A stretch of 64,000 nt of DNA from Streptomyces abyssomicinicus (GTDB lineage Bacteria > Actinomycetota > Actinomycetes > Streptomycetales > Streptomycetaceae). Of the stretch, positions 7,136 through 16,086 are shown one piece after another; positions within the stretch are counted from its first letter, which is position 1; every line of letters begins with the position of its first letter. The stretch lies in assembly GCF_008974245.1 (NCBI RefSeq), contig NZ_BBZI01000005.1, forward strand, positions 91,366 through 155,365. Direction: 5' to 3'. Both the position numbers and the translations under genes were made by a program. The notes below the pieces were generated by a model, which saw only the letters and a program-made list of their open reading frames with translations, searched no databases and was not told the origin of the DNA.

Positions 7136-9151
7136 TCAGTCGCCGGTGGCGGTCCCGGCGGCCTTCGGCGACTGCGACGCGAACTTCGCGCGGCGCAGCA
7201 CCAGGTAGCTCGCGGCCGCTGCGCCCGCCGCGCCGCCGGCCACGCCGCCGGCCGTGGACCAGGCGATGGTGGCGTAGGAGACGGGGGAGGCGGCGGCCGT
7301 CGTGGAGGCCGCGGCGGCGCCGTCGAGGGTCTCGGCGGCGGCCTCCGGGGCGGTCGTGGAGCCGGCCGCGGCCGCCCCGCTCCCGTCCGCGGCGACCACG
7401 GTGAAGTCGACCTTCAGCGTGGTGGGCGGGTTGGGCGCGAGGAAGCGGAACCAGTGCTCCCCGGCCGGGGTTTCGGCGGGGACCTCGACGTCGCCCTCGA
7501 AGCCGCCCTCCGCGTCGGTCTTCCACTGGCCGAGGATCGCGTCGTCGTCCAGCTTGATGGTGACGGTCTCGTTCCCGGGGAACCTGGTCACCTTGAAGTG
7601 GATGCTGCCGCCCGGCTGGACCTCGCTGGCGGTGATCTCCGCCTTGGCGCCCGCGGAGTTGGAGGCCGAGGCGGGTGCGCCGGTCGCGGCCGGGACCTCG
7701 CCCGTGCCGCCCGTGCCGGCGGGGCCGCCGGTGCCGGCGGAGCCGGGCTCGGCGCCGTCGGTGACGGTGAAGTCGGCGCGCAGGCTGGTGGAGGGGTCCG
7801 GTGCCAGGAAGCGCAGCCAGTGCGCGCCCTTGGTGGTGCCGTCGGGGACGGTGACGCTGCCGGAGAAGGAGCCGTCGGTGCCGATGGTCCACTGGCCGAG
7901 GATGTCGGAGTCGTCCAGCTTGACGGTCAGGCGCCGGCCCGGCGGGAAGCCGGTGACCCGGAAGGAGACCTTGCCGCCCGCCTTGACGTCGGCACCGGCG
8001 GTGATGGACGCGGACGCGCCGCTGCTGGTGCCTCCGCCGGTGGAACCGGAACCGCCCTTGGACCCGCCGCCCGACCCGCCGGTGGAGCCGCCCGTCGACC
8101 CGCCGCCCGTCGACCCGCCGTTGCCGCCCCCGGAGCCGCCGGTCGCATCGCCCGAACCGCCGGTGGAGCCGCCCGAGCCGGAGCCGCCGCCGGTGGAGGT
8201 CACCGTGAAGTCGGCGCGCAGGCTGGTGGAGGGGTCGGGGGCCAGGATGCGCAGCCAGTGGGCGCCCTTGGCGGTGCCCGCGGGGACGGTGACGGTACCG
8301 GAGAAGGTGCCGTCCGCCGCGATCGCGTCGTCCCACTGCTTGAGTATCTTGTCGTCGTCGAGCTTGACGGTGATCTTCTGCCCCGGGGTGAAGCCGGAGA
8401 GCGCGAACGACACCTTGCCGCCCGCCGCCACCGAGGAACCCGCGGTGATCACGGCCTTCGGGGCGGCGGGCGCGGGCGCGGTGACCTCGAGGGGGGAACT
8501 CTTCACGCTGGTGCCGGTTGCCAGGAAGCGCAGCCAGTGGTCTCCCGCGGCGGTGCCGGCGGGGATGGTGACGCTGCCGGAGAAGGAGCCGTCGGCGCCC
8601 GTGGTGAACTGGGCCACCAGGTCCGCGTCGTCGAGCTTGACGCTCAGCTTCACCCCGGACGGGAATCCGCTCACGCGGAACGGCACGCTCTCCCCGGCCC
8701 GGACCGAGGAGGCCAGCAGCTCGGCCGCCGGGACGCGGACGCCGAACTCGACCGGGACGGAGGTGCCCGGGGCGAGGAAGTGCAGGGTGTGCGTGCCCGC
8801 GACCGCGTCCGCGGGCACGGTGACCGAGCCGGAGACCGAGCCGTCCGTGCCGACGGTGAACCGGCCGAGCTGCGTGACCTTGTCCAGCTTGACCGTGAGG
8901 GTCTCACCGGCCGGGAAGTCCTTCACCGAGAAGGAGAGCTGCGCGCCCGCGGCGGCCGACGGGGACCCCAGGGAGACCGAGGGGGCGACGTCGGCGGCCG
9001 CCCGTGCGGCGGGGCCGGTCTCGTTCTGGCCCGCGCCGATCGCCGGGGAGGTCAGCGCGCCGATGGTGAGCGCGGCGCCGGCGGTGGCGGCGGCGAGCTT
9101 GCCCAGGCGGCCGGGGGAACGGGGGGCGCGGTCGGCTCTGAAGGGAGGCAT
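7136..9151 (-). CDS. Cell-surface protein with five beta-sandwich repeats, iron-box controlled
   Basis: A 671-residue exported protein with no known enzyme motif. Residues 1-40 are a signal peptide. Five copies of an about 80-residue repeat follow (about 55-135, 140-220, 230-312, 383-462, 515-592). Each has the pattern GF/FP-G-x-x-L-T-V-K-L-D, then DGSFSGSVTVP and HWLRFLAP. A 65-residue Gly/Ser/Thr linker separates repeats 3 and 4, which share APDPSTSLRADFTVT and look recently duplicated. A membrane helix (about 632-652) and an RRAKF basic tail anchor the C-terminus; no LPXTG-like sortase motif is present. An iron box lies 87 bp upstream of ATG 9151. It may be a heme or siderophore-related surface receptor, but sequence alone does not show a ligand. 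Confidence 0.85.
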   Translation of the reverse strand: MPPFRADRAPRSPGRLGKLAAATAGAALTIGALTSPAIGAGQNETGPAARAAADVAPSVSLGSPSAAAGAQLSFSVKDFPAGETLTVKLDKVTQLGRFTVGTDGSVSGSVTVPADAVAGTHTLHFLAPGTSVPVEFGVRVPAAELLASSVRAGESVPFRVSGFPSGVKLSVKLDDADLVAQFTTGADGSFSGSVTIPAGTAAGDHWLRFLATGTSVKSSPLEVTAPAPAAPKAVITAGSSVAAGGKVSFALSGFTPGQKITVKLDDDKILKQWDDAIAADGTFSGTVTVPAGTAKGAHWLRILAPDPSTSLRADFTVTSTGGGSGSGGSTGGSGDATGGSGGGNGGSTGGGSTGGSTGGSGGGSKGGSGSTGGGTSSGASASITAGADVKAGGKVSFRVTGFPPGRRLTVKLDDSDILGQWTIGTDGSFSGSVTVPDGTTKGAHWLRFLAPDPSTSLRADFTVTDGAEPGSAGTGGPAGTGGTGEVPAATGAPASASNSAGAKAEITASEVQPGGSIHFKVTRFPGNETVTIKLDDDAILGQWKTDAEGGFEGDVEVPAETPAGEHWFRFLAPNPPTTLKVDFTVVAADGSGAAAAGSTTAPEAAAETLDGAAAASTTAAASPVSYATIAWSTAGGVAGGAAGAAAASYLVLRRAKFASQSPKAAGTATGD

Positions 9152-9210
9152 GGCTGCGGATGCTCCTGATGGGGCGAAGGGTGTGAAAAGCCCAAGAAGA
9201 AGGCGTGGAG

Positions 9211-9228
9211 ACAGGGCTGAGGCCCTGT
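9211..9228 (-). other. 5'-leader hairpin
   Basis: ACAGGGC-TGAG-GCCCTGT is a perfect 7-bp stem with a tetraloop between the iron box and the start of the surface repeat protein gene. It would sit in the mRNA leader. Confidence 0.45.
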
Positions 9229-9237
9229 GCGACGAGC

Positions 9238-9256
9238 TTAGGTTAGCCTAACCAAA
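9238..9256 (-). promoter_or_regulatory. Iron box (DmdR1/IdeR-type operator)
   Basis: The plus strand reads TTAGGTTAGCCTAACCAAA. The core GGTTAGSCTAACC is a perfect palindrome and 17 of 19 positions match the iron-box consensus. It lies upstream of the surface repeat protein gene. Confidence 0.85.
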
Positions 9257-9394
9257 GTTCGGCTGTGCGGGGTGGGTGCGGGCGAAAGCACCCGGCCCCG
9301 CACGGTGTTAGCCCGTCCGCCGCGCACGACGTGCCGCTCCGGCGCCTGCGGCGCACCCTCGGAAGGACCAGACGTCACGGCGGAAGGACCGCGG

Positions 9395-9796
9395 ATGAGC
9401 GGGCATGCGGGCACCGGGAGCAAACAGCTGCTGGCCGAGGGCGGCATCACCTTCGCGGGGATGCTGCTGGGCGTCTCCGGAGTGGTGACGGCGCTCCAGG
9501 GCATCGCCGCGCTCGCCGGTGACGACGTGTACCGCCGGATCGGCTCCTACGTCTTCGAGTTCAGCCTCACCGGCTGGGGCGTCTTCCACCTGGTGGTCGG
9601 CGTGCTGCTGCTGGTCACCGGACTGGGGCTGCTGAGCGGGCAGGCCTGGGCGCGGATCGTCGGCCTGATGCTGGCCGTGATCAGCCTGATCGACCAGTTC
9701 GTCTTCCTGCCCTACGCCCCCGTCTGGTCGGTCCTGCTGATCGCCTTCTACGTGTTCGTCATCTGGTCGCTGGCCACCTACCGGCCGACCCGGTGA
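9395..9796 (+). CDS. Small four-helix membrane protein (DUF7144-like)
   Basis: A 133-residue integral membrane protein with four hydrophobic segments (about residues 17-40, 60-82, 86-105, 108-127) and no catalytic motif. It resembles small Streptomyces membrane proteins annotated only by a domain of unknown function. ATG 9395 is preceded by GGAAGGAC; the in-frame ATG at 9272 has no coding-like sequence after it. It lies alone between the iron-regulated pair and a stress-type membrane protein on the other strand. Function unknown. Confidence 0.75.
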   Translation: MSGHAGTGSKQLLAEGGITFAGMLLGVSGVVTALQGIAALAGDDVYRRIGSYVFEFSLTGWGVFHLVVGVLLLVTGLGLLSGQAWARIVGLMLAVISLIDQFVFLPYAPVWSVLLIAFYVFVIWSLATYRPTR

Positions 9797-9860
9797 GCCG
9801 CGTCCCGGTCCGCCGCCGCCCGGTCCGCCGCGGCCCGGTGAGCCGGACGCCCGGTGGCGC

Positions 9861-10133
9861 TCAGCCGCGCTCGCGGGAGTGGCCGAAGAGGACGCGGTAG
9901 GCGATCAGCAGCACCAGGGCGCCGCCGACCGCGGACACCCAGGTCGCGGGGTCGTAGAAGTCCCGGTCGACCGGGCGGTCGAAGAAGCGGGCGGACAGCC
10001 AGCCGCCCAGGAACGCCCCGACCACCCCGATGAGGGTGGTGCCGATCAGGCCGCCCGGATCCCGGCCCGGCATCAGCACCTTGGCGATCGCCCCGGCGAC
10101 CAGCCCCAGCACCACCCACGCCACGACACCCAT
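9861..10133 (-). CDS. GlsB/YeaQ/YmgE family stress-response membrane protein
   Basis: A 90-residue hydrophobic protein with three membrane segments. It carries the family pattern GLVAGAIAKVLMPGRDPGG followed by GTTLIGVVGAFLGGWL (transglycosylase-associated protein family). Members are induced by stress in many bacteria, but the biochemical role is not established. ATG 10133 has GGAGGAAG upstream and gives the usual family length; the frame open to 10220 is not needed. Confidence 0.85.
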   Translation of the reverse strand: MGVVAWVVLGLVAGAIAKVLMPGRDPGGLIGTTLIGVVGAFLGGWLSARFFDRPVDRDFYDPATWVSAVGGALVLLIAYRVLFGHSRERG

Positions 10134-10234
10134 GTCCGCTTCCTCCGCTTCCCGCGCGCTTCCTTCCCGTTCGGTTCCCCGGCCGGTAAGGGGTTCCTGC
10201 CCAACGACACGGCAGGTCACGCCAGGATGGGCGG

Positions 10235-11167
10235 ATGCAGCGAACGGACGACGACTTCGACGTACTGGTCCTCGGCGGCGCGGGTGTGGACACCATCGTG
10301 TACGTACCCGGACTGCCCCTCGAGGACGCCGACAGCAGGCTGGTGGAGGGCATCGAGGCCCGGGCCGGCCACACCGGCGACTTCGTGGCGCTCGGCCTGA
10401 GCGAACTCGGGCTGAGGGTCCACCACCTCGACGTGGTCGGTGACGACCCGGAGGGCGAGCTGGTGCGCGCCTTCCACCGGGAGAGGGGCATCCCGCTGAC
10501 CGCCCCGCCGGCCCCGAAGGGCACCCGGCGGGCCGTGAACCTGGTCGGCCCGGACGGACGCCGCTCCTCCCTCTACGACGGGGCCCGGGGCGGCGGCCAC
10601 TACCCCGAGGAGACGGTCGCCGCCCTCGCGGCGAGGTGCCGGCACGCGCACGTCTCCATCACCCAGCCCTGCGAACGCGCCCTGCCCGTGCTGCGGAAGG
10701 CGGGCGTGACCGTCTCGACCGACCTGCACGACTGGGACGGCGAGGCCGCGCACCACCTGCCCTACGCCCTCGGCGCGGACCTGGTGTTCGTCTCCGCCGC
10801 GGCGCTGCCCGCGGACCCCGGGCCGACGATGCGCCGCATCGCCCGCGAGGGCCGGGCGCGCGTGGTGGTGGTCACCGCGGGCGCCGAGGGCGCGCTCCAG
10901 CTTGCCGACGGCACGCTCAGCCGCATCGCCCCCGCCGAGCCGCCCGCGCCGGTGGTCGACTCCAACGGCGCGGGGGACGCCTTCGCGGCCGGCTACCTGT
11001 ACGGGTGGCTGCGCGGCGAACCGGCGGAGCGGTGCGGACGGTTCGGCGCGGTCGCCGGGGCCTACGCCTGCACCGTCCCGGCGACCGCCGCGCGCGCCGT
11101 GGACGCCGCCGCGCTGCTCGCCGCCGCCGGCGAGGCGCCCGGCCGCTCCGCGGGGGCCGGCTCCTAG
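10235..11167 (+). CDS. PfkB family carbohydrate kinase (ribokinase-like)
   Basis: A 310-residue sugar or nucleoside kinase. The N-terminal PfkB region includes DVLVLGGAGVDTIVYV and an acceptor pocket around AGHTGDFVALGLSELG. The C-terminal signature DSNGAGDAFAAGYLYGW contains the catalytic Asp of the GAGD anion hole. Length and motif order are normal. Phosphoryl transfer from ATP to a hydroxymethyl group is expected, but the acceptor cannot be inferred. It precedes the Mrp operon by 97 bp and is unlikely to be functionally linked to it. Confidence 0.88.
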   Translation: MQRTDDDFDVLVLGGAGVDTIVYVPGLPLEDADSRLVEGIEARAGHTGDFVALGLSELGLRVHHLDVVGDDPEGELVRAFHRERGIPLTAPPAPKGTRRAVNLVGPDGRRSSLYDGARGGGHYPEETVAALAARCRHAHVSITQPCERALPVLRKAGVTVSTDLHDWDGEAAHHLPYALGADLVFVSAAALPADPGPTMRRIAREGRARVVVVTAGAEGALQLADGTLSRIAPAEPPAPVVDSNGAGDAFAAGYLYGWLRGEPAERCGRFGAVAGAYACTVPATAARAVDAAALLAAAGEAPGRSAGAGS

Positions 11168-11264
11168 GCCATGTAGGGCAGTACGGGAGGCGCGCGGCGA
11201 CCAGGACGTTAAGGGTGGAGCGGACAGGGAACCGGAGGCACACCGCCCAGCGTCCGGAGGTCGC

Positions 11265-14144
11265 GTGCTCGTCGTCGTGCTGTCGCAGCTGGCGTGCGCC
11301 GCCGCACTGCCCGCGGCCGCGCGGCGCATCGGCCGCGGGGTCTGGGCGGTCGCCGCCCTGGTGCTCGCCGGCTCCCTGGCCTGGCTGCTCACCCGGACGG
11401 CGGCCGTCCTGGACGGCACGACGTACACCGAGACCTACGCCTGGTCCCCGACGCTCGGCCTGGAGATCGCGCTGCGTCTCGACCCCCTCGCCCTGCTGAT
11501 GGCCCTGGTCGTCACCGGCGTCGGCGTCGGCGTGATGGTCTACGGCGCGTACTACCACCACCTCGGCCACGGCCGCGAGGCCGGACTGCTGCTGGCGTTC
11601 GCCGCGGTGATGCTCGGTCTGGTCCTCGCCGACCACCTCCTGCTGCTGTACGTCTTCTGGGAGCTGACCAGCGTCGCCTCCTTCCTGCTGATCGCCGGAC
11701 GCCGCGAGGGCGGCGACCGGCAGCGGGCCGCCGAACAGGCCCTGCTCACCACCGTCGCCGGCGGACTGGCCATGCTGTTCGGCATGGTGATGCTGGGCCG
11801 GGCGGCTGGCACCTACCGGATCTCCGCGCTGCTCGCCGACCCGCCCCCGGCCGACGCGATGGTGACGACGGCCCTGGTGCTGATCCTGATCGGCGCGTTC
11901 GCCAAGTCCGCCCAGTTCCCGCTGCACGCCTGGCTGCCCGCCGCGATGGCCGCCCCCACCTCGGTCAGCGCCTACCTGCACGCCGCGACCATGGTCAAGG
12001 CGGGCGTCTACCTCGTGGCCCGGCTGGCCCCCGGCTTCGCCGACGTGGCGCCCTGGCGGCCGCTGGTGCTGACCGTCGGCCTCTACACCCTGGTCGTCGG
12101 CGCGTGGCGGGCGCTGCGCGAGACCGACATGAAGCGGCTGCTGGCCTACGGCACGGTCAGCGAACTCGGCATGATGATCGCCCTCTTCGGCATGGGCACC
12201 CGCACCGGCGCGATCGGCGGGGCGGTGCTGCTGCTCTCCCACGCCCTGTTCAAGGGCTCCCTGTTCATGGTGGTCGGCGTGGTCGACCACCAGACCGGCA
12301 CCCGCGACCTCAGGGAACTCTCCGGCCTCGGCCGGGCGCTGCCCGCCGTCGCCGTGGTGGCGCTGCTGGCGGGCGCCTCCATGGCCAAACTGCCGCCCAC
12401 GATCGGCTGGATCGCCCAGGACGGCGCCTTGGAGGCCATGCTCCACGGCCACCTCACCGGCGCCGCGTGGGCGACCGCCGCCCTCTGCCTGGGCTCGGTG
12501 CTGACCGTCACCTACACCGCGCGCCTCCTCCAGGGCGGGTTCGCGACCAAGCGGGACGACAGGCCGCGACGGCCCGCGAGCCCGCCCCGACCGCTCTTCC
12601 TCGCCCCCGCCGCCGTGCTCTCCGTGCTCGGCCTGGTCGCGGGCCTCTGCTACCCGGCCGTCGACGCGCTGACCGCGCCCTACGCCGACCAGTACCCGGA
12701 GCCCACCGGCAAGCCCTTCCACGCGGCGCTCTGGCACGGCTGGACCCCCGTCGTGTGGCTGGCCCTGCTGATCGTGGTGCTCGGCCTCGCCCTGCACGCC
12801 GCCCGCCGCCCGTTCTCCCGGCTGCTGCGCCGGCTTCCCCGGCTGCCGGACGCCGAACGGTGCTACCGGCGCGGCATGATCGCCCTGCACCACGGCGCCG
12901 TGGTGTTCACCCGGTACACCCAGGTCGGCTCCCTCCCGCTCTACCTCACCGCCATCCTGATCACCGTCGTGGTGCTGCCCTCCTTCGCCGTGCTGACCGC
13001 CATGCCACCGCTGGACCAGGTGCGCGCCTGGTGGACGCCGGCCGAACTGCCGCTCGCGGTCATCGTGGTGATCGCCGCCGCGTGCGCCGCGGTGCTCAAG
13101 CACCGGCTGGCCGCCGTGCTGGTCACCGGCGCCGTGGGCTACGCGGTGGCCGGACTCTTCGTCGTCCAGGGGGCGCCCGACCTGGCGCTCACCCAGTTCC
13201 TCGTCGAGTCCCTCACCCTGGTCGTGGTGGTGCTGGTGCTGCGCCGGATGCCGCCGCGCTTCACCCCCGCCTCGCAGACCGGGCCGGGGCGCTGGGCGCG
13301 CGCCGCCGTGGCCCTCCTCGTCGGCCTCTTCGTCGCCGGGTTCGCGCTGACCGCCCCCCAGGGCCGCGAGAACGCCGGACCGGCCGGCGACTACCTGCGC
13401 CGGGTCGGCGAGACCGGCGGAGAAAACGTCGTCAACGCGATCGTCGTGGACTTCCGCGCCCTGGACACCCTGGGCGAGATCTCCGTGCTGATGGTCACCG
13501 CCCTCGGCGTCATCAGCCTGATCCGGCTCGGCACCCGCACCGACACCCGGACCGCCGCCGGACGCCGCGCCGGCCCCGACGTCGTCACGGAGTCCACCGG
13601 ATACCCCACGGACCGCTGGGACGAGCCCCGCGAACACTGGCTGCCCGGCAGCACCGACCTGCTCGGAGCCGAACGGTCGGTGCTGATGGAGGTCGTCACC
13701 CGGCTGCTCTTCCCCTCGATCCTGGTCGTCTCGCTGTTCCTGCTGCTCTCCGGCCACTACCGGCCCGGCGGCGGCTTCTCCGGCGGACTGGTCGCCGGGC
13801 AGGCCTTCATCCTCCGCTACCTGGTCGGCGGCCCCACCGACGTCGAGCACGCCGTCCGCGTCCGCCCCGGCCACCTGATCGGCGTGGGCCTCACCCTCGC
13901 CGCGACGACCGCCATGGTCCCGCTCGCCTTCGGCGACCCGCCGCTCACCAGCACCCTGTGGAGCGTCCACCTTCCGCTGCTCGGCCAGGTGAAGACCTCC
14001 AGCAGCCTCGTCTTCGACATCGGCGTCTACCTGTTGATCCTGGGAGTCATCCTGACCCTGCTCTCGGCCGCCGGCACCTCACTGCGCGCCCCCGTCCCCA
14101 AGCTCGGCACCGGCGGCGGCACCGCCGTGGGGAGGAGCACATGA
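11265..14144 (+). CDS. mrpA: Mrp-type Na+/H+ antiporter subunit A fused to subunit B
   Basis: The largest subunit (959 residues) of the Mrp complex, a multi-subunit cation/proton antiporter related to complex I. Residues about 1-600 are the NuoL/MrpA-like proton channel (LLLLYVFWELTSVASFLLI; FPLHAWLPAAMAAPTSVSAYLHAATMVKAGVY with its conserved Lys). A DUF4040 segment follows (GAPDLALTQFLVESLTLVVVVLVLRR). The last about 150 residues are an MrpB domain (RLLFPSILVVSLFLLLSGHYRPGGGFSGGLVAGQAF as the start), so no separate mrpB is needed. Start GTG 11265 gives MLVVVLSQ with GGAGG 4 nt upstream; GTG 11277 is the alternative. The stop overlaps mrpC by ATGA. Confidence 0.93.
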   Translation: MLVVVLSQLACAAALPAAARRIGRGVWAVAALVLAGSLAWLLTRTAAVLDGTTYTETYAWSPTLGLEIALRLDPLALLMALVVTGVGVGVMVYGAYYHHLGHGREAGLLLAFAAVMLGLVLADHLLLLYVFWELTSVASFLLIAGRREGGDRQRAAEQALLTTVAGGLAMLFGMVMLGRAAGTYRISALLADPPPADAMVTTALVLILIGAFAKSAQFPLHAWLPAAMAAPTSVSAYLHAATMVKAGVYLVARLAPGFADVAPWRPLVLTVGLYTLVVGAWRALRETDMKRLLAYGTVSELGMMIALFGMGTRTGAIGGAVLLLSHALFKGSLFMVVGVVDHQTGTRDLRELSGLGRALPAVAVVALLAGASMAKLPPTIGWIAQDGALEAMLHGHLTGAAWATAALCLGSVLTVTYTARLLQGGFATKRDDRPRRPASPPRPLFLAPAAVLSVLGLVAGLCYPAVDALTAPYADQYPEPTGKPFHAALWHGWTPVVWLALLIVVLGLALHAARRPFSRLLRRLPRLPDAERCYRRGMIALHHGAVVFTRYTQVGSLPLYLTAILITVVVLPSFAVLTAMPPLDQVRAWWTPAELPLAVIVVIAAACAAVLKHRLAAVLVTGAVGYAVAGLFVVQGAPDLALTQFLVESLTLVVVVLVLRRMPPRFTPASQTGPGRWARAAVALLVGLFVAGFALTAPQGRENAGPAGDYLRRVGETGGENVVNAIVVDFRALDTLGEISVLMVTALGVISLIRLGTRTDTRTAAGRRAGPDVVTESTGYPTDRWDEPREHWLPGSTDLLGAERSVLMEVVTRLLFPSILVVSLFLLLSGHYRPGGGFSGGLVAGQAFILRYLVGGPTDVEHAVRVRPGHLIGVGLTLAATTAMVPLAFGDPPLTSTLWSVHLPLLGQVKTSSSLVFDIGVYLLILGVILTLLSAAGTSLRAPVPKLGTGGGTAVGRST

Positions 14145-14569
14145 CCAGCCTCGACGTGACCATGGCACTGGTCGTCGGCGGCCTGTTCGCGGCCGGGGTC
14201 CACCTGCTGCTGCAACGCTCACTGATGCGGATCGTGCTCGGCATCATCCTGCTCGGCCACGGCGCCAACCTCCTGCTCCTGGAGGCCGGCGGACCGCTCG
14301 GCGAACCGCCCATCACCGGCGGCGGACCGGAGGTCGACGTCGAGGCCTACTCCGACCCGCTGCCGCAGGCCATGGCGCTCACCGCCATCGTCATCACCTT
14401 CGGCGTCACCACGTTCCTGCTCGCCCTGTCCCACCGCTCGTGGCGGCTGACCGGCCACGACGAGGTGCAGAACGACCCGGAGGACCGCCGCATCGGCGAC
14501 GTCGCCGAACGCGCCGACGACGACCCCACCCCGCACCTGCCGTCCGACGACCGGGGGGACGCCGGATGA
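14141..14569 (+). CDS. mrpC: Mrp Na+/H+ antiporter subunit C
   Basis: A 142-residue NuoK-like subunit with three membrane helices, including LMRIVLGIILLGHGANLLLLEAGG and PQAMALTAIVITFGVTTFLLAL, both highly characteristic of MrpC. A charged C-terminal tail (about residues 108-142, rich in Asp/Glu/Arg) extends beyond the family core. ATG 14141 overlaps the mrpA stop as ATGA, and its own stop overlaps mrpD, so translation is coupled throughout. Role: part of the membrane proton/sodium pathway of the complex. Confidence 0.93.
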   Translation: MTSLDVTMALVVGGLFAAGVHLLLQRSLMRIVLGIILLGHGANLLLLEAGGPLGEPPITGGGPEVDVEAYSDPLPQAMALTAIVITFGVTTFLLALSHRSWRLTGHDEVQNDPEDRRIGDVAERADDDPTPHLPSDDRGDAG

Positions 14570-16086
14570 CGCTCGCCCTGGTCGCCCTCCCCGTGCTGGT
14601 GCCGCTGTTCGCCGCCGGGCTCTCGCTGATCGTCTCCGCCAGCACCGACCGCCAGCGCACCGTCACCCTGACCGCGCTGGCGCTGGTGCTGGCCGACGCG
14701 ATCGCCCTGCTGGTCGTCGTCGAACGGGACGGCACCATCGTGGTGCGGGCCGGGGACTGGGCGCCCCCGATCGGCATCGTGCTCGTCGCCGACCTGCTCG
14801 CGGCCATGCTGCTCGCCCTGGCCGTCCTGGTCGCCCTCGCGGTGCTGCTGTTCGCCGTCGGCCAGGACAACGCCGACCGCGGGCCCGGCATCACCGTGCC
14901 CTACCACCCGTCCTACCTGGTGCTGGTCGCCGGGATCACGCTGGCCTTCCTCGCCGGCGACCTGTTCAACCTGTTCGTCGCCTTCGAGATGCTGCTCTCC
15001 GCGTCCTACGTGCTGATCACCCTGGACGCGGGACCGGACCGGGTGCGAGCCGGGATGACCTACGTCATCACCAGCCTCACCTCGTCGCTGCTGTTCCTCA
15101 CCGCCCTCGGCCTGGTCTACTCCGCCGCCGGCACCGTCAACCTCGCCGACCTCGCCGTCCAGGCGGAACGGCTGCCGCCCGGCCTGCGCACCGCGCTCAG
15201 CCTGATGCTGCTGGTCGTCTTCGGCATCAAGGCCGCCGTCGTGCCGCTCCACTTCTGGCTGCCCGACAGCTATCCGACCGCGCCCGCCCCGATCACCGCC
15301 GTCTTCGCCGCGCTGCTCACCAAGGTCGGCGTCTACGCCATGGTGCGCACCGAGAGCCTGGTCTTCCCCCGCGACGGCGCCTGGTGGGTGGCGGCCGTGC
15401 TGGCGGTGGCCACCATGCTGGTGGGCATCCTCGGCGCCATCGCCCAGGACGACATCAACCGCCTGCTGTCGTTCACCCTGGTCAGCCACGTCGGGTTCAT
15501 GATCTTCGGCCTGGCGCTCTCCGACATCGCCGGGCTGACCGGCACGATCCTGTACATCCTTCACCACATCACCGCCCAGGCCACCCTGTTCCTGGTCGCC
15601 GGACTGATCGTCAACGCCGCCGGGACCGCGGAACTCTCCCGGATGGAACGCGGCGAGGGCGCCCGCCGGGTGCACGGCGTCACCGGACTGCTCTTCCTGG
15701 TCGGCGGGCTCAGCATGGCCGGCGTGCCGCCCTTCTCCGGCTTCATCGCCAAGTTCGCGCTGCTGCGGGCCGCCGCCGCGCACGGCGGGGTCGCGGCCTG
15801 GCTGCTCGCCGCGGCGGCGCTGGTCACCAGCGTGCTCACCCTGTACGCCATGGTCCGGGTCTGGCGCGGGGCCTTCTCCCCGGGACTCGGCGAACCGCTC
15901 CCGCTCCGCCGCCGGCCCGGGGTGCTGCTCACCATGTCCGCCGCCGTCGCCATGACCCTCACCGGCCTGGGGCTCGCGGCGGCCGCGGGACCGCTGGCCT
16001 CCATGGGGGAGCGGGCGGCCACCGAACTGGTGCGGCCCGGCGGCTACCGGGACGCGGTGCTGGTCGGTGAGAGGGAGGGCCCGTGA
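14566..16086 (+). CDS. mrpD: Mrp Na+/H+ antiporter subunit D
   Basis: A 506-residue NuoN/NuoM-like proton channel subunit with about 14 helices. Diagnostic stretches are AGDLFNLFVAFEMLLSASYVLI (conserved Glu of helix 5) and VVPLHFWLPDSYPTAPAPITAVFAALLTKVGVYA (conserved Lys of the broken helix). With MrpA it forms the proton and cation translocation path. It starts at ATG 14566 with an ATGA overlap to mrpC and ends with GTGA overlapping mrpE. The length is normal for the family. Confidence 0.94.
   Translation: MTLALVALPVLVPLFAAGLSLIVSASTDRQRTVTLTALALVLADAIALLVVVERDGTIVVRAGDWAPPIGIVLVADLLAAMLLALAVLVALAVLLFAVGQDNADRGPGITVPYHPSYLVLVAGITLAFLAGDLFNLFVAFEMLLSASYVLITLDAGPDRVRAGMTYVITSLTSSLLFLTALGLVYSAAGTVNLADLAVQAERLPPGLRTALSLMLLVVFGIKAAVVPLHFWLPDSYPTAPAPITAVFAALLTKVGVYAMVRTESLVFPRDGAWWVAAVLAVATMLVGILGAIAQDDINRLLSFTLVSHVGFMIFGLALSDIAGLTGTILYILHHITAQATLFLVAGLIVNAAGTAELSRMERGEGARRVHGVTGLLFLVGGLSMAGVPPFSGFIAKFALLRAAAAHGGVAAWLLAAAALVTSVLTLYAMVRVWRGAFSPGLGEPLPLRRRPGVLLTMSAAVAMTLTGLGLAAAAGPLASMGERAATELVRPGGYRDAVLVGEREGP

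Noticed and set aside
7454..9169. Long plus-strand open frames opposite the surface repeat protein
   Set aside because: Repetitive Gly/Ala/Arg-rich shadow translations. The minus strand has a signal peptide, coherent repeats, an anchor and an iron box.
10917..13970. Very long minus-strand open frame (over 1000 codons) opposite mrpA
   Set aside because: It is the antisense shadow of a high-GC membrane protein gene. The product is Gly/Gln/His/Asp-rich low complexity with no domain, while the plus strand encodes a clear Mrp subunit.
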